NCBI GenBank assembly: GCA_905182985.1
Contig: CAJJDN010000043.1
Location: 394,276 to 458,275, forward strand
Reading direction: 5' to 3'
Length of the DNA: 64,000 nt
Source: Paramecium sonneborni
Lineage: Eukaryota > Ciliophora > Oligohymenophorea > Peniculida > Parameciidae
The notes under the pieces are model-generated. The model was given only the letters and a program-made list of their open reading frames with translations, did not search any database and was not told where the DNA came from. The translations under genes and the position numbers were made by a program. Below, piece by piece: positions 1-12,431 of the stretch. Each line of letters starts with the position of its first letter. The first letter of the stretch is position 1.

Positions 1-1339
1 TTAACAAAAATAGAATTTAGTAATTATAGATGGATAATATGCTTTAAAAAGTTGCATTTATAGAGGAAGAACTCATAATTTATATTTGGGTAAGATAATG
101 TAATATATATATTGACAGCGATAAACAAATAGCATCCAGGAAATTACTTCGTTGTGCGATTAGTAATGTAAATAATGGTTTAAATTTATTGTTAGTTCAT
201 TAACGTGATAGGCTAACACAAACATAGATAGTATCTAGGATGAAGAGAAACTCCTGAAGAAATTGAATATTGGTATAAAAAGTAAGTTATTAATTTAAGT
301 GACATTCATGCCAACAATATTGGCTTCAGGAGATGTGAGACTATAAAATACAAACTACTATTATTAAGTATTTGACAAATACGGACCAAGTTTGAAATTA
401 TGCTTTCAATTTGCAAATAAGAACTTTACTTTAGGGACAATTTGTATGATAGGAATATAAATGGTAAAATTCCTAAATTATTCATAGTTAAATATTTTGG
501 AGAAGATGCATAATTAATTTATTGTGCATCGTAATTTAAAACCTAAGAAAATATTAACATTACCAGCCAAAAATGAATTTGTCTTGATCGACTTTCAACA
601 TTGTGTTAAATTCAAGCATAAGAATGGCAAATATATAGGTCAAGGATCAAAATTTTCTAGTTAAACATAGTTAACGAAATTTTCAAGTTTGAATCAACAT
701 TTAGGATTGAGTATTTAGAAGTGTTGATTATGATTTAAGCTGCTTCTCCAAAAGATGACTTAGAATCTTTAGGATTTATTCTAATGTACTTTTTAAAGAG
801 AGGAGACATGTTTAGAGTAAAAGAGGGGGGATCTAAAAGTAAACAAATGGAAGAATAAAAGTTGCGAATGATTCCAGAAAAGTTTTGTAAGGATATGCCA
901 ATAGAATTTCTTTAATATTTTCAATTTATAAGATCAACAAATGCTTAGTAATATCCTTTAAGTGATTATGACTTTTTAAAAAAGTTATTTAGAAATATAC
1001 TTTAATAACTGAATTTGAATGAGAAAGAATTCTAATATGATTGGGTATAGTAATAATAAAATAATGATTTAGTTAAAAAAAATGAATATATAATGTTAAA
1101 ATAATTCATAACCAAAGGAAGATGGATAAACAAAGATAGTTGTTCATGAACCATAGAAATTAGAAGGAATTTAAGAGGAAGTATAAACAGAATTAGAAAG
1201 AAGTTCTTTCAAAAGAGATTGTAATCATAAATAATCAACATTGTGTATAAATGATGAAGAGGATACACAATTTGAAAGTGTTAGTAATAAAATGTTATGC
1301 CTTCCAAATATGTACGATTTGATAAAACTAAAAAATTGA
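1..1339 (+). CDS. casein kinase 1 family protein, probably a pseudokinase; 5' end not resolved
   Basis: From about position 360 the frame follows the CK1 catalytic domain. It has a YGPSL block before helix D, then HRNLKPKKIL (about 527-556), a DF-containing segment (about 596-607), the HLG...KDDLESLGF block and a C-lobe ending near an YDW motif. Two introns restore the frame (711-739, 29 nt; 1045-1072, 28 nt). After them a glutamate/serine-rich tail of about 85 residues runs to TGA at 1337-1339. The key residues are altered: HRD is HRN, the KPEN Asn is Lys, and DFG is DFQ. Catalysis is therefore unlikely, although the fold and the CK1-specific motifs remain. The N-lobe (1-300) is hard to read; a 29-nt intron ending near 118 is possible, and the start may lie outside the window. 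It converges on the next gene with about 46 bp between the stops. CK1 genes are strongly expanded in ciliates, so a degenerate paralogue is plausible. Confidence 0.75.
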
Positions 1340-1385
1340 TAGAACTTTATGTTTTTGATATAATATACTTGAAAATAATCAATTC

Positions 1386-3218
1386 TCAGAATTCAGCACT
1401 ACCATGATATCTTGGGAAAGGAATAACATCTCTAATATTTTCAACACCTGTAACCATCATTACTAATCTTTCAAATCCTAATCCAAATCCACAGTGAGGT
1501 ACTGTACCATATCTAAATTATATAATAAGTTGAATTACTTTCTTAAATCCATATAAGGTCCATAATCTTCTAAATTTAATCCACATTCTTTAATTCTTTA
1601 TGCCAATACATCATATCTTTCTTCTCTTTATGATCCACCTATTAATTCACCAACTTAAGGAATCAACATATCCATAGCTCTAACACATTTTCCATCTAAA
1701 TATTATCTTAATTCATATACCATCAGTAACCTTCATATAAAAAGCTTTAATTTCTTTAGGATAATCATATAAGAATACTGGTCTCTAAAATACCTTCTCA
1801 GCTATAAATCTCTCATGTTCACTATTTAAATCCATTCCCCATTTTATATCACTATTTTCAAACTTTGCTCCAGCCTTTTATGCTTTCAATAATATATCAA
1901 TTCCTTATGTGTAAGAACATCTTATGAAATCTTTACTCACAATATCTTTTAAATAATTTATCAATCCAGGTTTAACTCTTTAATCCAAAAATTAAAGATC
2001 ATCCATATTATTTTACAAAATGTAATTTATACAGAATTTAACATATCCTTCTGCTGCTTCCATATTATCAAATAAATCAGCAAATGCAAATTCTGGTTCA
2101 ATCATCCAAAATTCTGCTAAATGTCTATGAGTATGAGCTTTCTCTGCTCTAAATGTTGGACCAAATGTATATACATTTGACATACTTATACAAAAATGCT
2201 ATAATATAATAAATAATATTACTTCCACTTATAATTAACCTGAAACTGTTAGATTTACTTCTTTCTTAAAGAAATCCTATGTTGTGTCTACTTTTCCATT
2301 CACTTAAGGAATTTTCTTTATATCATTATCAAAAATAGTTGATATTCTAAACATTTCTCCAGCACCTTCACAATCACTTCCTGTTATTATTGGAGTATGA
2401 ATATATAAACATCCATTATTCTAAAAAAATACATGAGTAGAATATGCTAAATTATTTCTAATTCTTGTGACTGCACTAAAGAAATTACCTCTTGGTCTTA
2501 AATGAGCTTTCTATCTTAAAGTCTCAGGTTTCTAAAATCCTTTTGCCATTGGATATTCCTCTGGATCAGCCTATCCTAATATCACTACTTCATGTTTTGT
2601 AGGATCAGATACAAGCATTTCTATCAATTGTCCTTTTGCAGGACTCTTCACAATATTTCCTGTAACTTTTAAAGAAAAACCTGTATTTGTTTTAGCAATC
2701 TACTCAAAATTCTCTAGTTTATCTTCAACTACAATCTAAAGACCACCAAAACTTGTTCCATCATTCAATTCAATAAAACAAAGGTTTTTTTAATCTCTCA
2801 CTGTTCTTGCCCAACCTGCTACTGTCAATGTCTAACCTATATATCTGAAAATTTTAATAAATATTCTTACCCCTCACCTGCATTAAGTAATTCTTATATT
2901 CTATATATTGATCCAACATTATATTTTGGTAAATGTTTCTTATAAAGTTCTTAGGGCAAATCCCAAGTGCGTGGAAGTTTATTTAATCTCTTGCTGACAT
3001 CAAATTGTGGCACATCTACCTAAATTAAATTATTATTGATAATGCACTTTGAAACCAGCTGGCAATGGTGGAACATTTATTGGCTTCTCAATGTCACCGA
3101 ACAATTTATCTTCTTTCTTGGCTTATTTTGGTACACCTGCTGCTTATTGTTTTACTACATTAGTCATAGTTTTCACTCTTGTGAACAATTCATCTGATTC
3201 TAAGAATTAGTATTACAT
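1386..3218 (-). CDS. asparaginyl-tRNA synthetase, cytosolic
   Basis: A class II aminoacyl-tRNA synthetase that charges tRNA-Asn. Reading the reverse strand gives, in order: a short basic N-terminal extension, an OB-fold anticodon-binding region, the motif 1 region, the CEGAGEMFR segment typical of AsnRS, motif 2 ([11 protein letters not shown] followed by [13 protein letters not shown]), and motif 3 near the C-terminus (FGLGFERL, then a [13 protein letters not shown] stretch). The stop TGA is at 1388-1386. The chosen ATG at 3218 is the first after an in-frame TGA; a second Met lies about 19 residues further in. Several introns are visible, including one of 28 nt near the N-terminus (about 3023-3050) and one of 24 nt before the motif 2 region (about 2200). 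It is divergent from the next gene, with 192 bp between the start codons. The retained motifs point to a functional enzyme. Confidence 0.92.
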
Positions 3219-3410
3219 CTTATGATATTTCTAATTTAAATCATTTTTTCATTGGATTCATATATTCATACACCACATTCATTATTAATATATTTATAAA
3301 GATATAATATTAAACTACATATGCTATTATTTATATTCTTCGTTTCATTCACAATTACTATTCTTTTCTATTTTTATTTAATAAATTCTTCATTATTTAT
3401 ATTAAAAAAA

Positions 3411-4536
3411 ATGCATCAAGAAAATGATGAATATGATATCCCAAGCGAATAATAAATTTATTCATCTTTCTAGTCAGATCATGACATTAGCAAGCTTAAC
3501 TTCCTTGCCAATTTTAAAGGCTCTTATGAAAACTAACATATTTGTTATGTAATTAGGTAATTTAAATAAAATAGTTGGCTAAGTACTTTATAGAATTAGA
3601 TTTCAAACGAACAGAGCCATCGTAAATTAATACATATGCACATTGTCTTTATAAACTTGGTTGTGAATTAAAAAATAAAAATCCTAATCTAATAACTAAA
3701 ATTCTTTATAATTTAAGAAATGTATTTCTAAATATTATTTTATTTAGATTTTAGAACAAATACAATTTATTAGTGAGTTTCATATTGCCTTTTTGTAATC
3801 ATGCATAATTACCTATAATTATAAACTTGGTTATTAATTTATCAAATCTAAAATATTTATATAAGGAGGTTTTGAAAAGAAAAATAATTTATTTGTTGAG
3901 TATTTTTATTTTTCTGGTTTGATTGCCTAAGCATAACAAGTATAAAAATTGAGTTATTGTAGGATTTTGATGAGGCTTTAAGATGCTATAAACTTGCTAA
4001 TAAATTTAACCCAATAAATAATTTCTCCTCAGAGGCTCAGAAAATGGAATCTTTGCTATGTTTTAGATTGGGTTAGGAATTAAGAAATTGGTCAAATCCT
4101 GCAAGTCAATTTTTAGTATATGAATTGTCTAATTTTCTCTAATAAAATAAAGATTTTAAATAATTTGAAGATAAAAGTATAGATAAAAACTTATATTAAT
4201 AAGATTAAGATGTTAAAGTATATTAAAAATTTTTCACATATATAGATTTGTGTAAAGGAATGGTCATAATCAGCAGAGCTATATTAATTTTTATAAAATG
4301 AATAAGAAATTCATTCAAAAGTATCCTTTGATTTCATCCTTAATCATTTAAAAGTGTAAGATCAAGAAATTCTTATTGAATTTTTGTTATAAATCAATAA
4401 AATTCATAACATGTTTTTAATTAACGAAGAGAGACGTTACATTGAATTTAAATATAACAATTTAACCTATTAACAAATTAATAGTAAATTGGAATAAAGA
4501 TATAATTTGCTTAAAGCGTTAGCAAACATAAAGTGA
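3411..4536 (+). CDS. helical-repeat protein, possibly PCI-domain (COP9 signalosome/proteasome-lid-like)
   Basis: About 340 residues once four short introns are removed: 3549-3574 (26 nt), a 26-nt intron near 3723, a 23-nt intron near 3942, and a 22-25-nt intron near 4252. No signal peptide or membrane segment is seen. The middle is helical, with a TPR-like stretch around DFDEALRCYKLANKFNP. The last 70 residues look like a winged-helix end followed by a terminal helix (EEFRY-type hairpin, then LEQRYNLLKAL). That arrangement of helical repeats, winged helix and C-terminal helix is the architecture of PCI subunits such as CSN3 or Rpn3, but no diagnostic motif proves it. The ATG at 3411 follows an A-rich leader, and the stop is TGA 4534-4536. 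It is a real gene because all exons join in frame with consensus splice sites. The function is an inference. Confidence 0.6.
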
Positions 4537-4585
4537 AAATTATAAATATAACCATAATGTTTTATAAACAATTATAATATAGTCA

Positions 4586-4941
4586 TGCATTTTAAGAGAG
4601 AGTTGTATGAATGTTTGGACTTTGAGCCTTAAATTATGATTAATTTAATCTTGTTTCTAAGTTGTATGTTTCTGGTTACAATCTAGCTTTTTTGATTTTA
4701 TCACTTTAGAATATGTGTTAAAAAGGACGAATAGGAGATGTCTATATGATGTTTTACTTTAAAAATTATTTATATTTAGGATTTAAATACGGCTATTTAT
4801 TCTAACCTTGAATTAATATTAAAATTTACTTAAATACTAAACAGTATTATAAATTGTAAGTGTGGATAAATCATTATGAAAATCATGATCTTTATCTAAT
4901 TTTTTAGTTTTATCAATTTTAGGAAAGCTGCTCTTAGGTGA
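4586..4941 (+). other. possible small ORF, antisense to the 3' end of the next gene; doubtful
   Basis: A reading frame starts with ATG at 4586 and can be carried through a 19-nt and a 29-nt intron to TGA at 4939-4941. The first intron is shorter than usual for this genome. No domain is recognisable. The opposite strand of the same bases continues the C-terminus of the leucine-rich-repeat gene without a TGA, so at most one of the two readings can be coding. I favour the minus strand and list this only so the conflict is visible. Confidence 0.2.
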
Positions 4942-7900
4942 TTATTCAGGTTTATAGTAGACAAATAAATCACAAAATTATTCATATTCATAATCTCTGG
5001 ATTTCATTTAATAATATAAATAAGTAAGAAGAGTTTCTAATTTAACATGTAAAGGCAATTGTTATCTTTATAATAAATTGTATGAGTCAGCATTTTCTGA
5101 AATAGGAGCAGGACTAATTCTTTCAGCAATTCTTCCAAGAGCTTCAACAAATTCAATAAAAGTCATTCTAATATTCCTATCTAAGGTAAGTTCATCAATT
5201 TGGGTCATCATTGAAAAATTATAGATAATAACTTATAGTTTTTCTGACAAATATTCATGTAGATTAAACTATTTACAAAATTCTTTAAATTCTCGAATAG
5301 ATATCCATTTTAATTTAAAATACCATTTTCTATTAGTAATATCAGTGACTTAATCATAGAGTTTTTTGATAAAAGGCATTTTAATTTATAATAAATGATC
5401 ACATTCCTTAGTCCATAATCTACAAGATCTCCATTCTTAAATTAGATCAAAACATAAATATTATTCTTTAAACTCTTTCAATAATCTAAAAATTGCATCA
5501 GCATAACTTTTATAAATATCAGTTCTGACATATTTGTCATTAGCAATACGAAAGAACATCTCCATGAATTAATATCGTATTATAGCTTTTTCTGGATTAT
5601 AAATATGTTTTGGATCAACATTATTTTTTAATGAAACAATGTCTATTTCAACATCTTATGATTTCAATAGATCTCCATCTATAATATCTAGTTTATTTAT
5701 TAATTTCATATATTATGGAAATTAAATACAAAAAACATCAAAAGTAGGTGGTTAATATCCAACACTTGAATAAAATTTATAGATATCTTTTATTAATTAA
5801 TATTAATCTCTAAAATATTCCTTTAATTTTAATTTCTCATAATCACTTTTTACAAAACGACTAATTTTACTACAATTCCAATCAAATTCAAAACATTCAT
5901 TTAAAAGTTCTTCTGTATCTCCATTAAATGGTCTAAATATAGAATCCTCTTTATGCCATTTAATGAGATGAGCTTATTTTCTGACTAAAAAATTTGCAAA
6001 TCTTCTTAAAACATATTTCTTTTAAGAAGATCTGGGAAATACTTTAATTAAAGGTTTATAGTTATCCTTATCATCTATAATGTATTCTTGTCTTGAAAAA
6101 ATATAATTTACTTATTAAATTTTGGTAAAAGCTAATTTAGTACCATCTGAGAATATATGAACTCCATGTTTAGGATCTTTACCTTATAAAATAGCATCAT
6201 CTAAAGGAGCAGGCATATTCATAACTCTTGGATCTATAAAATATTCTTCCTTTATTGGATTTGAGAAAAAGAATAAAATCTTTCTTTTTGGAGGACACAT
6301 TTAGTAAGTTGTATAATAAAATTTACTTAATTCTTAAATCATCTATTTTGTTATCTCTTCACTCTTATTATTTGTCTCTTCTGCATAAGCTTCAGTAATA
6401 GCTGCTAATGTAATTCTCTTATCAGTATTTACTAATTATTTTAATTAATGAATTATCTCTCCAGTTGTCAAATCAAAATAATTACTCTTTCTTTTTTAAG
6501 CTTCTATCATTTATTATCTCAATTCATAACTACTTGTCATAGGGATTGGCTAATAACTAATAGTTATGACAGTAATTACTCTAAGAAATCTAAATGAATG
6601 AATATTGGATCTTAATTGCTATCATTTTCTGGAATGTATTAAAATCTATATTCCATCCATCCTTGACAAATCCAACAACAATCATTACCAAATAAGTTAT
6701 CTCCTTACTATGGAATGTAATTTACACCATCTATTGCAGTTTTCTTTTGTTAGACAACTTTAAATTCTTCGCTATCATTTGTAAATTATATAAAACCATA
6801 TGGATTTACTCTAGCAGAACATTTATTTCCTTCAACATGTAAACCATATAAAGAATTGTTCTTTTGTAAGGCTATACTGAATAAATGCAATTATTTTTAA
6901 CTTAATTAATTATAAGAGATATCTAAATGTGCTAAAGTAATCTATGGATTTTAAATAGCCTCACATAAAGCTTAAATAAAATTGCTTCTTTCATTCTAAC
7001 CTAAATGATTGTAACTCATATCAAGAACTTTAATTGATCTATTTTATTATAAACCTTTTGCTATCATTGCACCTGCTGAAGGTCCCAATTAATTCCAATT
7101 TAATATCAATATCTCTAAATAATTATTTTGCATAAAAAATTAATAAAATGATGTAGAACATGAATCTGTTATTTAATTTTCTGATAAATTTAATTTAAGC
7201 AGGGTTATGCTCTTCTAAAAGCTATTTAAAAGAACAATAACACCTTTGTCTGCTAATAAATTATTTTATAAATTTAAAGATTTTAAATTAGTAAATTTCT
7301 AAATTTGATTAGATAATATTAAAGCTCCTCTTCTACCAAGAATATTATTTCCTAAATTAATCTCTTTTAAGGAAAGTGGAAATCCTTCTATTAAGTAGAG
7401 TAATGATTTGTCATCTAATTGATTATTACATAAAAATAATTGCTTAACGCTTTTACTTTTTACTGACTATAATAAATTCTTGATCAAAGGAAAATATTTC
7501 TCAGTTAGACCAAGATCTGAAAAATGCATTTCCTTGTCATTTACTAGACAATTAGATAAATCAATTCTCTTTGGGAATATATTATCATTTAGACAGTAAA
7601 AATGAATCGGATCTACATTTTTCTTATTGAAATTAATAGCTAAGTCTTTTAATCTATCTTATCGTTTTATAAAATAAAAATAGGATTAATCTATTTCATG
7701 ATCTAAATTAATTAGCTATTCAATTTACTTAGTTTCTATTAGATTTTCTTAATCTCATGCTATAATTCAACTCCATTAAATCTTTTAGGTTCTTCTTCAC
7801 TACTTATCTTACTTAATATATCTTCATCATCATCATACTCATAGCTGTTTTCTTGTTGTATCAATTATTATTCAGTCTCGATTAATTCTTTTGAAACATC

Positions 7901-8266
7901 TTCATTAACTTCTAAAGTTTCTTTTTTGCCTTAGTCAATAGGAGAGAACCTATGTTTTAATAAGCCCAAAGGAAAATATTTTTTTTTTGTTGCTCCTTAA
8001 TCAGATTAGACAGAAGTGTTGGTTAGAATTTATCTCATGTCAGTTAATTTTTCACTACTCCTTATATAATAGGCAACAAGACTGTGATCATTTGAAAATT
8101 AATTATCAATCAATAATTTCTAAGCTTTGAATTTAGTTTCTACCATTTTGTTTTCTGATATACTACGATTTGATTTGAAAAAGGATTTTAATTTTTGAGC
8201 TTTCTCTTTAGAATAATCCTTTAAAAGAGGTAGGAAATATTTAGATCTCTCATTACTATTTTTCAT
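4701..8266 (-). CDS. leucine-rich-repeat (RNI-like) protein, first of a tandem pair
   Basis: About 1,100 residues. The start ATG at 8266 opens a charged N-terminus rich in Lys and Ser, with an acidic stretch (YDDDED). A series of leucine-rich repeats of the LNLSxNxLG type follows (about 7600-6700). Next is a conserved module around CWICQGW (about 6660), a long charged region, and a C-terminal block containing MTFIEFVEALGRIA (about 5150) that resembles an EF-hand-like helix pair. The neighbouring gene at 8571-12199 has the same modules in the same order, so the two arose by tandem duplication. The stop is uncertain. The frame stays open past 4842; a 23-nt intron near 4810 would bring a TGA at 4701-4703, which I use. 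LRR proteins of this layout are common in ciliates and often sit in cilia or cortex, but location and partner cannot be read from the sequence. Confidence 0.75.
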
Positions 8267-8442
8267 TTCTAATTAAAATTATAAATAATCTCAGTTGTTC
8301 TCTTTTTAAACTTTTATGGAATCAAATTAAACTTATAATTATTGAAACAGATACAATCAACTTGTTTGCTTATATTAATCTAATTTTACTGAATTTAAAG
8401 TTAAGAATTAATATAGATCATAAACTCAAAGGATAATTTTTA

Positions 8443-8475
8443 GTTTTATAATTTAATGATTGTCAATTATAAAAC
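8443..8475. repeat. perfect 11-bp inverted repeat in the spacer between the LRR paralogues
   Basis: GTTTTATAATT at 8443-8453 is followed, after an 11-base spacer, by its exact reverse complement at 8465-8475. It lies in the 304-bp spacer between the start of the LRR gene on the left and the stop of its paralogue on the right (8267-8570). The transcript could fold into a hairpin near the poly(A) site. The arms contain a single G or C pair each, so chance in AT-rich DNA is a real alternative. Nothing else is visible in this spacer. Confidence 0.5.
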
Positions 8476-8570
8476 ATAAAGGAGAAAAAATATATTCAAT
8501 ATTTCATTAATCATCATATTCTTCTAAAACTGCTATTATATTGTTTTTCTATTATGCTTATTACTATTAT

Positions 8571-11500
8571 TCAAAAATAGTTGTTCTTCCTGATACTTAT
8601 CTACTAAATGTATTGCTATTAATAGTATTAATAGTATTTGTATTAATTAAAGTTCTTTTCTTACTTGTTTATTATAAAAAGTTTCTATAATTTGGATGCA
8701 AATATGGTTAATGATGAGAATCTTACAATATAAATTTAATTACTGAAAAAGGATATTGTATTGTAAACAGTTAATTATGTAGTTGTAATTACAAATTCAT
8801 CAGTATTCTCTACTTTGGATTGTTTTTCATAAACTTTTGGCATAAATATGATTCTGGTTTCTTAAGCATCAATAATATCTTTACAAAATAAATCTGTAAA
8901 TTAAATGAATTCAGATTATCTAAATTTATTGATAATGGAAATACCTTCTTAATTTAAGAAAAATAAATGTTAATATAGATTCTAATTTAATATGTAATGG
9001 TAAAGTTTATCTAGCTAAAACAGGCCAAACTGAAGCATCTTCTCCAATAGGAGCAGGACTTATTTTTTCAGCAACTCTTGCTAAAGCTTCTAAGAATTCA
9101 TAAAATGTCATTCTTAAAAAACGATCTTAAGTAACTTCATCAGCTTAAGTTTACATTGAATAATTAAAAATAACTGTGACTTATTTTTCAGATAATATAT
9201 CATTTGTATATAATTTACAAAACTCCCTAAATTCTTTTATAGATATCCATTTCAATTTAAAATACCATTTCTTATTAGTTAAATCTGAAGCTAAATCATA
9301 TAGTTTTTTTAAGAATGGTGATTTAAATTGGAGTATCATATCTACTTCCTTTGTCCAAAACCTTTATTTTCTCCATTATTAACTATTATCAAGTATTTCA
9401 TAATGTTATTCAAGTTCTTTTAATAATCTATATACTGCATCTGCAAAGTTCTTACATTATCCTGATCTAATATATTTATCATTTGCTAATCTAAATAAAA
9501 CTTCCATAAATTAATATCTAATTATAGCTTTATCAGGATTGTAAATATATTTACTATCAACATTATTTTTTATTGATACTAAATCACTTTCAAGATCTGA
9601 TTATTTCAAATTCTCTCCATCAATCAAAGGTGAGAGAATCTTATTAAATTAACCAAATTAAATACAAAAAACATCGAATTATGGAGGTTAATATCCAAAA
9701 CTTGAAAAGTATTTATAGATATCTTTTATTAATTAATATTTCTATCTAAAGTATTCTTTCAATTTCATTTTTTCATAATCACTTTTTACAAATCTTTATA
9801 TTTTAGAACAATTCCAATCAAATTCAAATGATTGATCTAATATTTCAATTGAATCTCCAATCATTCCTCTAAATATTATTGAATCATCTTTTGTCCACAT
9901 TGTAACATTTCCTTTTTTATTTTTAAATTTCCCTAAATATTTTGTCAATATATATTTTCTTTATAAAGTTCTAGGTTTTACTTTAATCAAAGGTTTATAA
10001 TTATTTTTATCATCAATAACATATTCTTACTTTGTATTTAAAACATTAACAAAATTTATTTTTTTAAAAGGAATTTAAGTATTATCTGCAAAAACATGTA
10101 TTTAATGTTTTGGATCCTTACCTTATAATATTAGATCATCTAAAGGAGATTAAATATTTTCTAGATTTGGATCATAAAAGTATCTTTCTCTAAGGGGATC
10201 AGAAAAAAAATATAAAATTTTACTTTTAGGTGGACACATTTAATATGTGGTATAATATAACTTATTGAATTCTTCAATAATTTAATTTTATGTTTCATTT
10301 TTTGTATTATTTTCTACATTATATGCTTCTTCTATTGCAGCCATTGTAATTTTTTTTTCAGCATCTGTAATTGATTTTAATTAATGGATAATCTCTCCAG
10401 TAGTAAGTTCTAATTATTTATTGCTCTTATTTTATTCCATCAATTATTATTTCATTTCAAAACTGGAAGTCATAGGAATTGGCTTATAACTATAGTTAAC
10501 AATAATAATACTCAAGAAAATCCAAATGCAAAAATATTGGTACTTATTCACTATTTTAATCAGGTGTATAAGTAAATTAATGTTCCTTCCATCCTTAACA
10601 AATCCAACAACAATCTGTTAATAATTCTTGGCTATTGCATATAGGAATATAATTAACTCCATCTATTTATATTTTTTTTTGTTGCACTTATTTTATTAGA
10701 TTTTCTTATTTAGAAAATTACAAAAATCCAAAAGCATCAATATATGTTGGACATTTATTACCTTCTACATGAATACCATATAAATTATTATTTTTTATTA
10801 ATGCCTTTTACAATTAAACCATCTATTTTTCACTTATTTAATTATATGAAATATCCAAATGACATAAAGCTAGATTTGGATTTTCAAGTAATAGACACCA
10901 TTGAATTATACAATTACTTTTTTCATTAAATCCTAAATGATTATAACTTAAATCTAACACCTTTAGATTTTTATTTTAATTCAAAGCTTTAGCTATACCA
11001 ATTCCTGATTAAGGGCCTAATTGATTCCAATTTAAAATTAAAACTTCAATTGATAAATTTGATTATAGAAAATTTTATAATTCTTAAGTTACATTATCAG
11101 TGATCTAATTCTAAGATAAGTTCAATTTTCTTATTGTTCTAGCTTCTTATACAGCATTTAGAATTGTAATTGCTCCTTAATCTCCCAAAAAATTGCTTGC
11201 AATATTTAAGGATTTCAAACTTAATAGAGAATAAAGATTACTTTTTGTGTCTGCTAAATAATTTAGCAATTAAGATAGCTCCTTATCTTCCTAATTCATT
11301 TTAACTAATATTTAAATCTTTTAATGAATCTGGAAAAGAATCAATAAATATTGATAGTGAATGTTCTTTCAAATGATTATTAGTTAAAATAATAGATTTA
11401 ACTTTTTTACATTTTTTTGATTTTAATAATTAAGATAATAAAGGGAAATACTTAGAATTAACCTTTAAATCTTTAAAATTCATTTCTTTCTATTCGATTA

Positions 11501-12199
11501 AGCAATTTGATAGATCAATTCTTTTTGGAAAGAGATTTTAATTCATGCAATAAAAATATAATGGATTCACAGAATCTCTCTTTCTAAATGTTTAGATTAA
11601 ATCTTTTAATTTATCTTAATTTTTAATGTAACCAAAGAAAGATCTATTGATATCATTTGCTAAGGATGAATTACTAATTCTATACATATTTTTCTTTAAA
11701 TTTTGTCTATATCTTTCTCGATGTCTTTGAATCTCATTTCTGAACTTAAATCAGAGTCTTCATCATCTGAAGATTAGTTTGAAGAAATTTCAATATCAGA
11801 TTCAGATTCATCAAATAATTTAGTTTTATTTGAGGAGAGAGAATTGTTACTACTTTAATCTTAAATTTAAATATTAACTTGCCGATTAACAGTTGTTGGA
11901 TTGGTTTTCCATTTTTATAAAAATTAATGTCTTTATGATGGTTAATCAGATTTTTAAAAATCTAAGATTTTTTCTTTACTAAATATCAACAAGATTAATT
12001 ACTAATTCTCTCTAACTAATCTTTCAGTTTAATGTTCGTAAATAAATTCAGGTTGCTATTTTTTGGATTAATAATAAAAGAAATTTTATTTAGTATCGGA
12101 AATACTTCGATCAGTCCTAAAAAATTGTTTCAATTTATCCTTTTTCATTTATGAATAATTTTAATGGATTTTTGGTAGATGAATAGATTTTTTAGTCAT
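8571..12199 (-). CDS. leucine-rich-repeat (RNI-like) protein, second of a tandem pair
   Basis: Paralogue of the gene at 4701-8266, in the same orientation. It starts at ATG 12199, or possibly an in-frame ATG about 21 bases upstream. It has the same order of parts: a Lys/Ser-rich N-terminus with an FFRTDRSIS motif matching FFKSNRSIS in its neighbour, an acidic serine-rich stretch, leucine-rich repeats (about 11550-10700), a CWICQGW module (about 10590) and a C-terminal block ending in LTVYNTI (LTIYNTV in the neighbour). The C-terminus then becomes glutamine-rich and reaches TGA at 8573-8571. The two copies have diverged heavily at DNA level but keep these landmarks, which argues that both are under selection. 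A structural or regulatory role is likely; no enzymatic motif is seen. Confidence 0.75.
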
Positions 12200-12431
12200 A
12201 TTTGAAAACTAAATTTCCATTAAAAACAGGTTGAAATAATTTATAAAAATAATTTGTTTTATATGGTTATTGTTAAAAGGATTCAAATTTTGTAGAGGAA
12301 GACATTATACTAAATTGTATTATATTTTTAAGCAAATATATTGATGTTTATAAAAATGGTAATATAATATTTGTTTTTAAAATGTAAGTATAATTAAATT
12401 AATACAAAAAAAAAATAACACCTTTAAAAAA

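Noticed and set aside
4586..4941. A plus-strand gene antisense to the LRR gene
   Set aside because: It needs a 19-nt intron, lacks any domain and conflicts with a better minus-strand reading; kept only as a doubtful feature.
9176..9382. Plus-strand ORFs inside the LRR genes (also near 10744)
   Set aside because: They lie opposite conserved coding sequence and show no domain.
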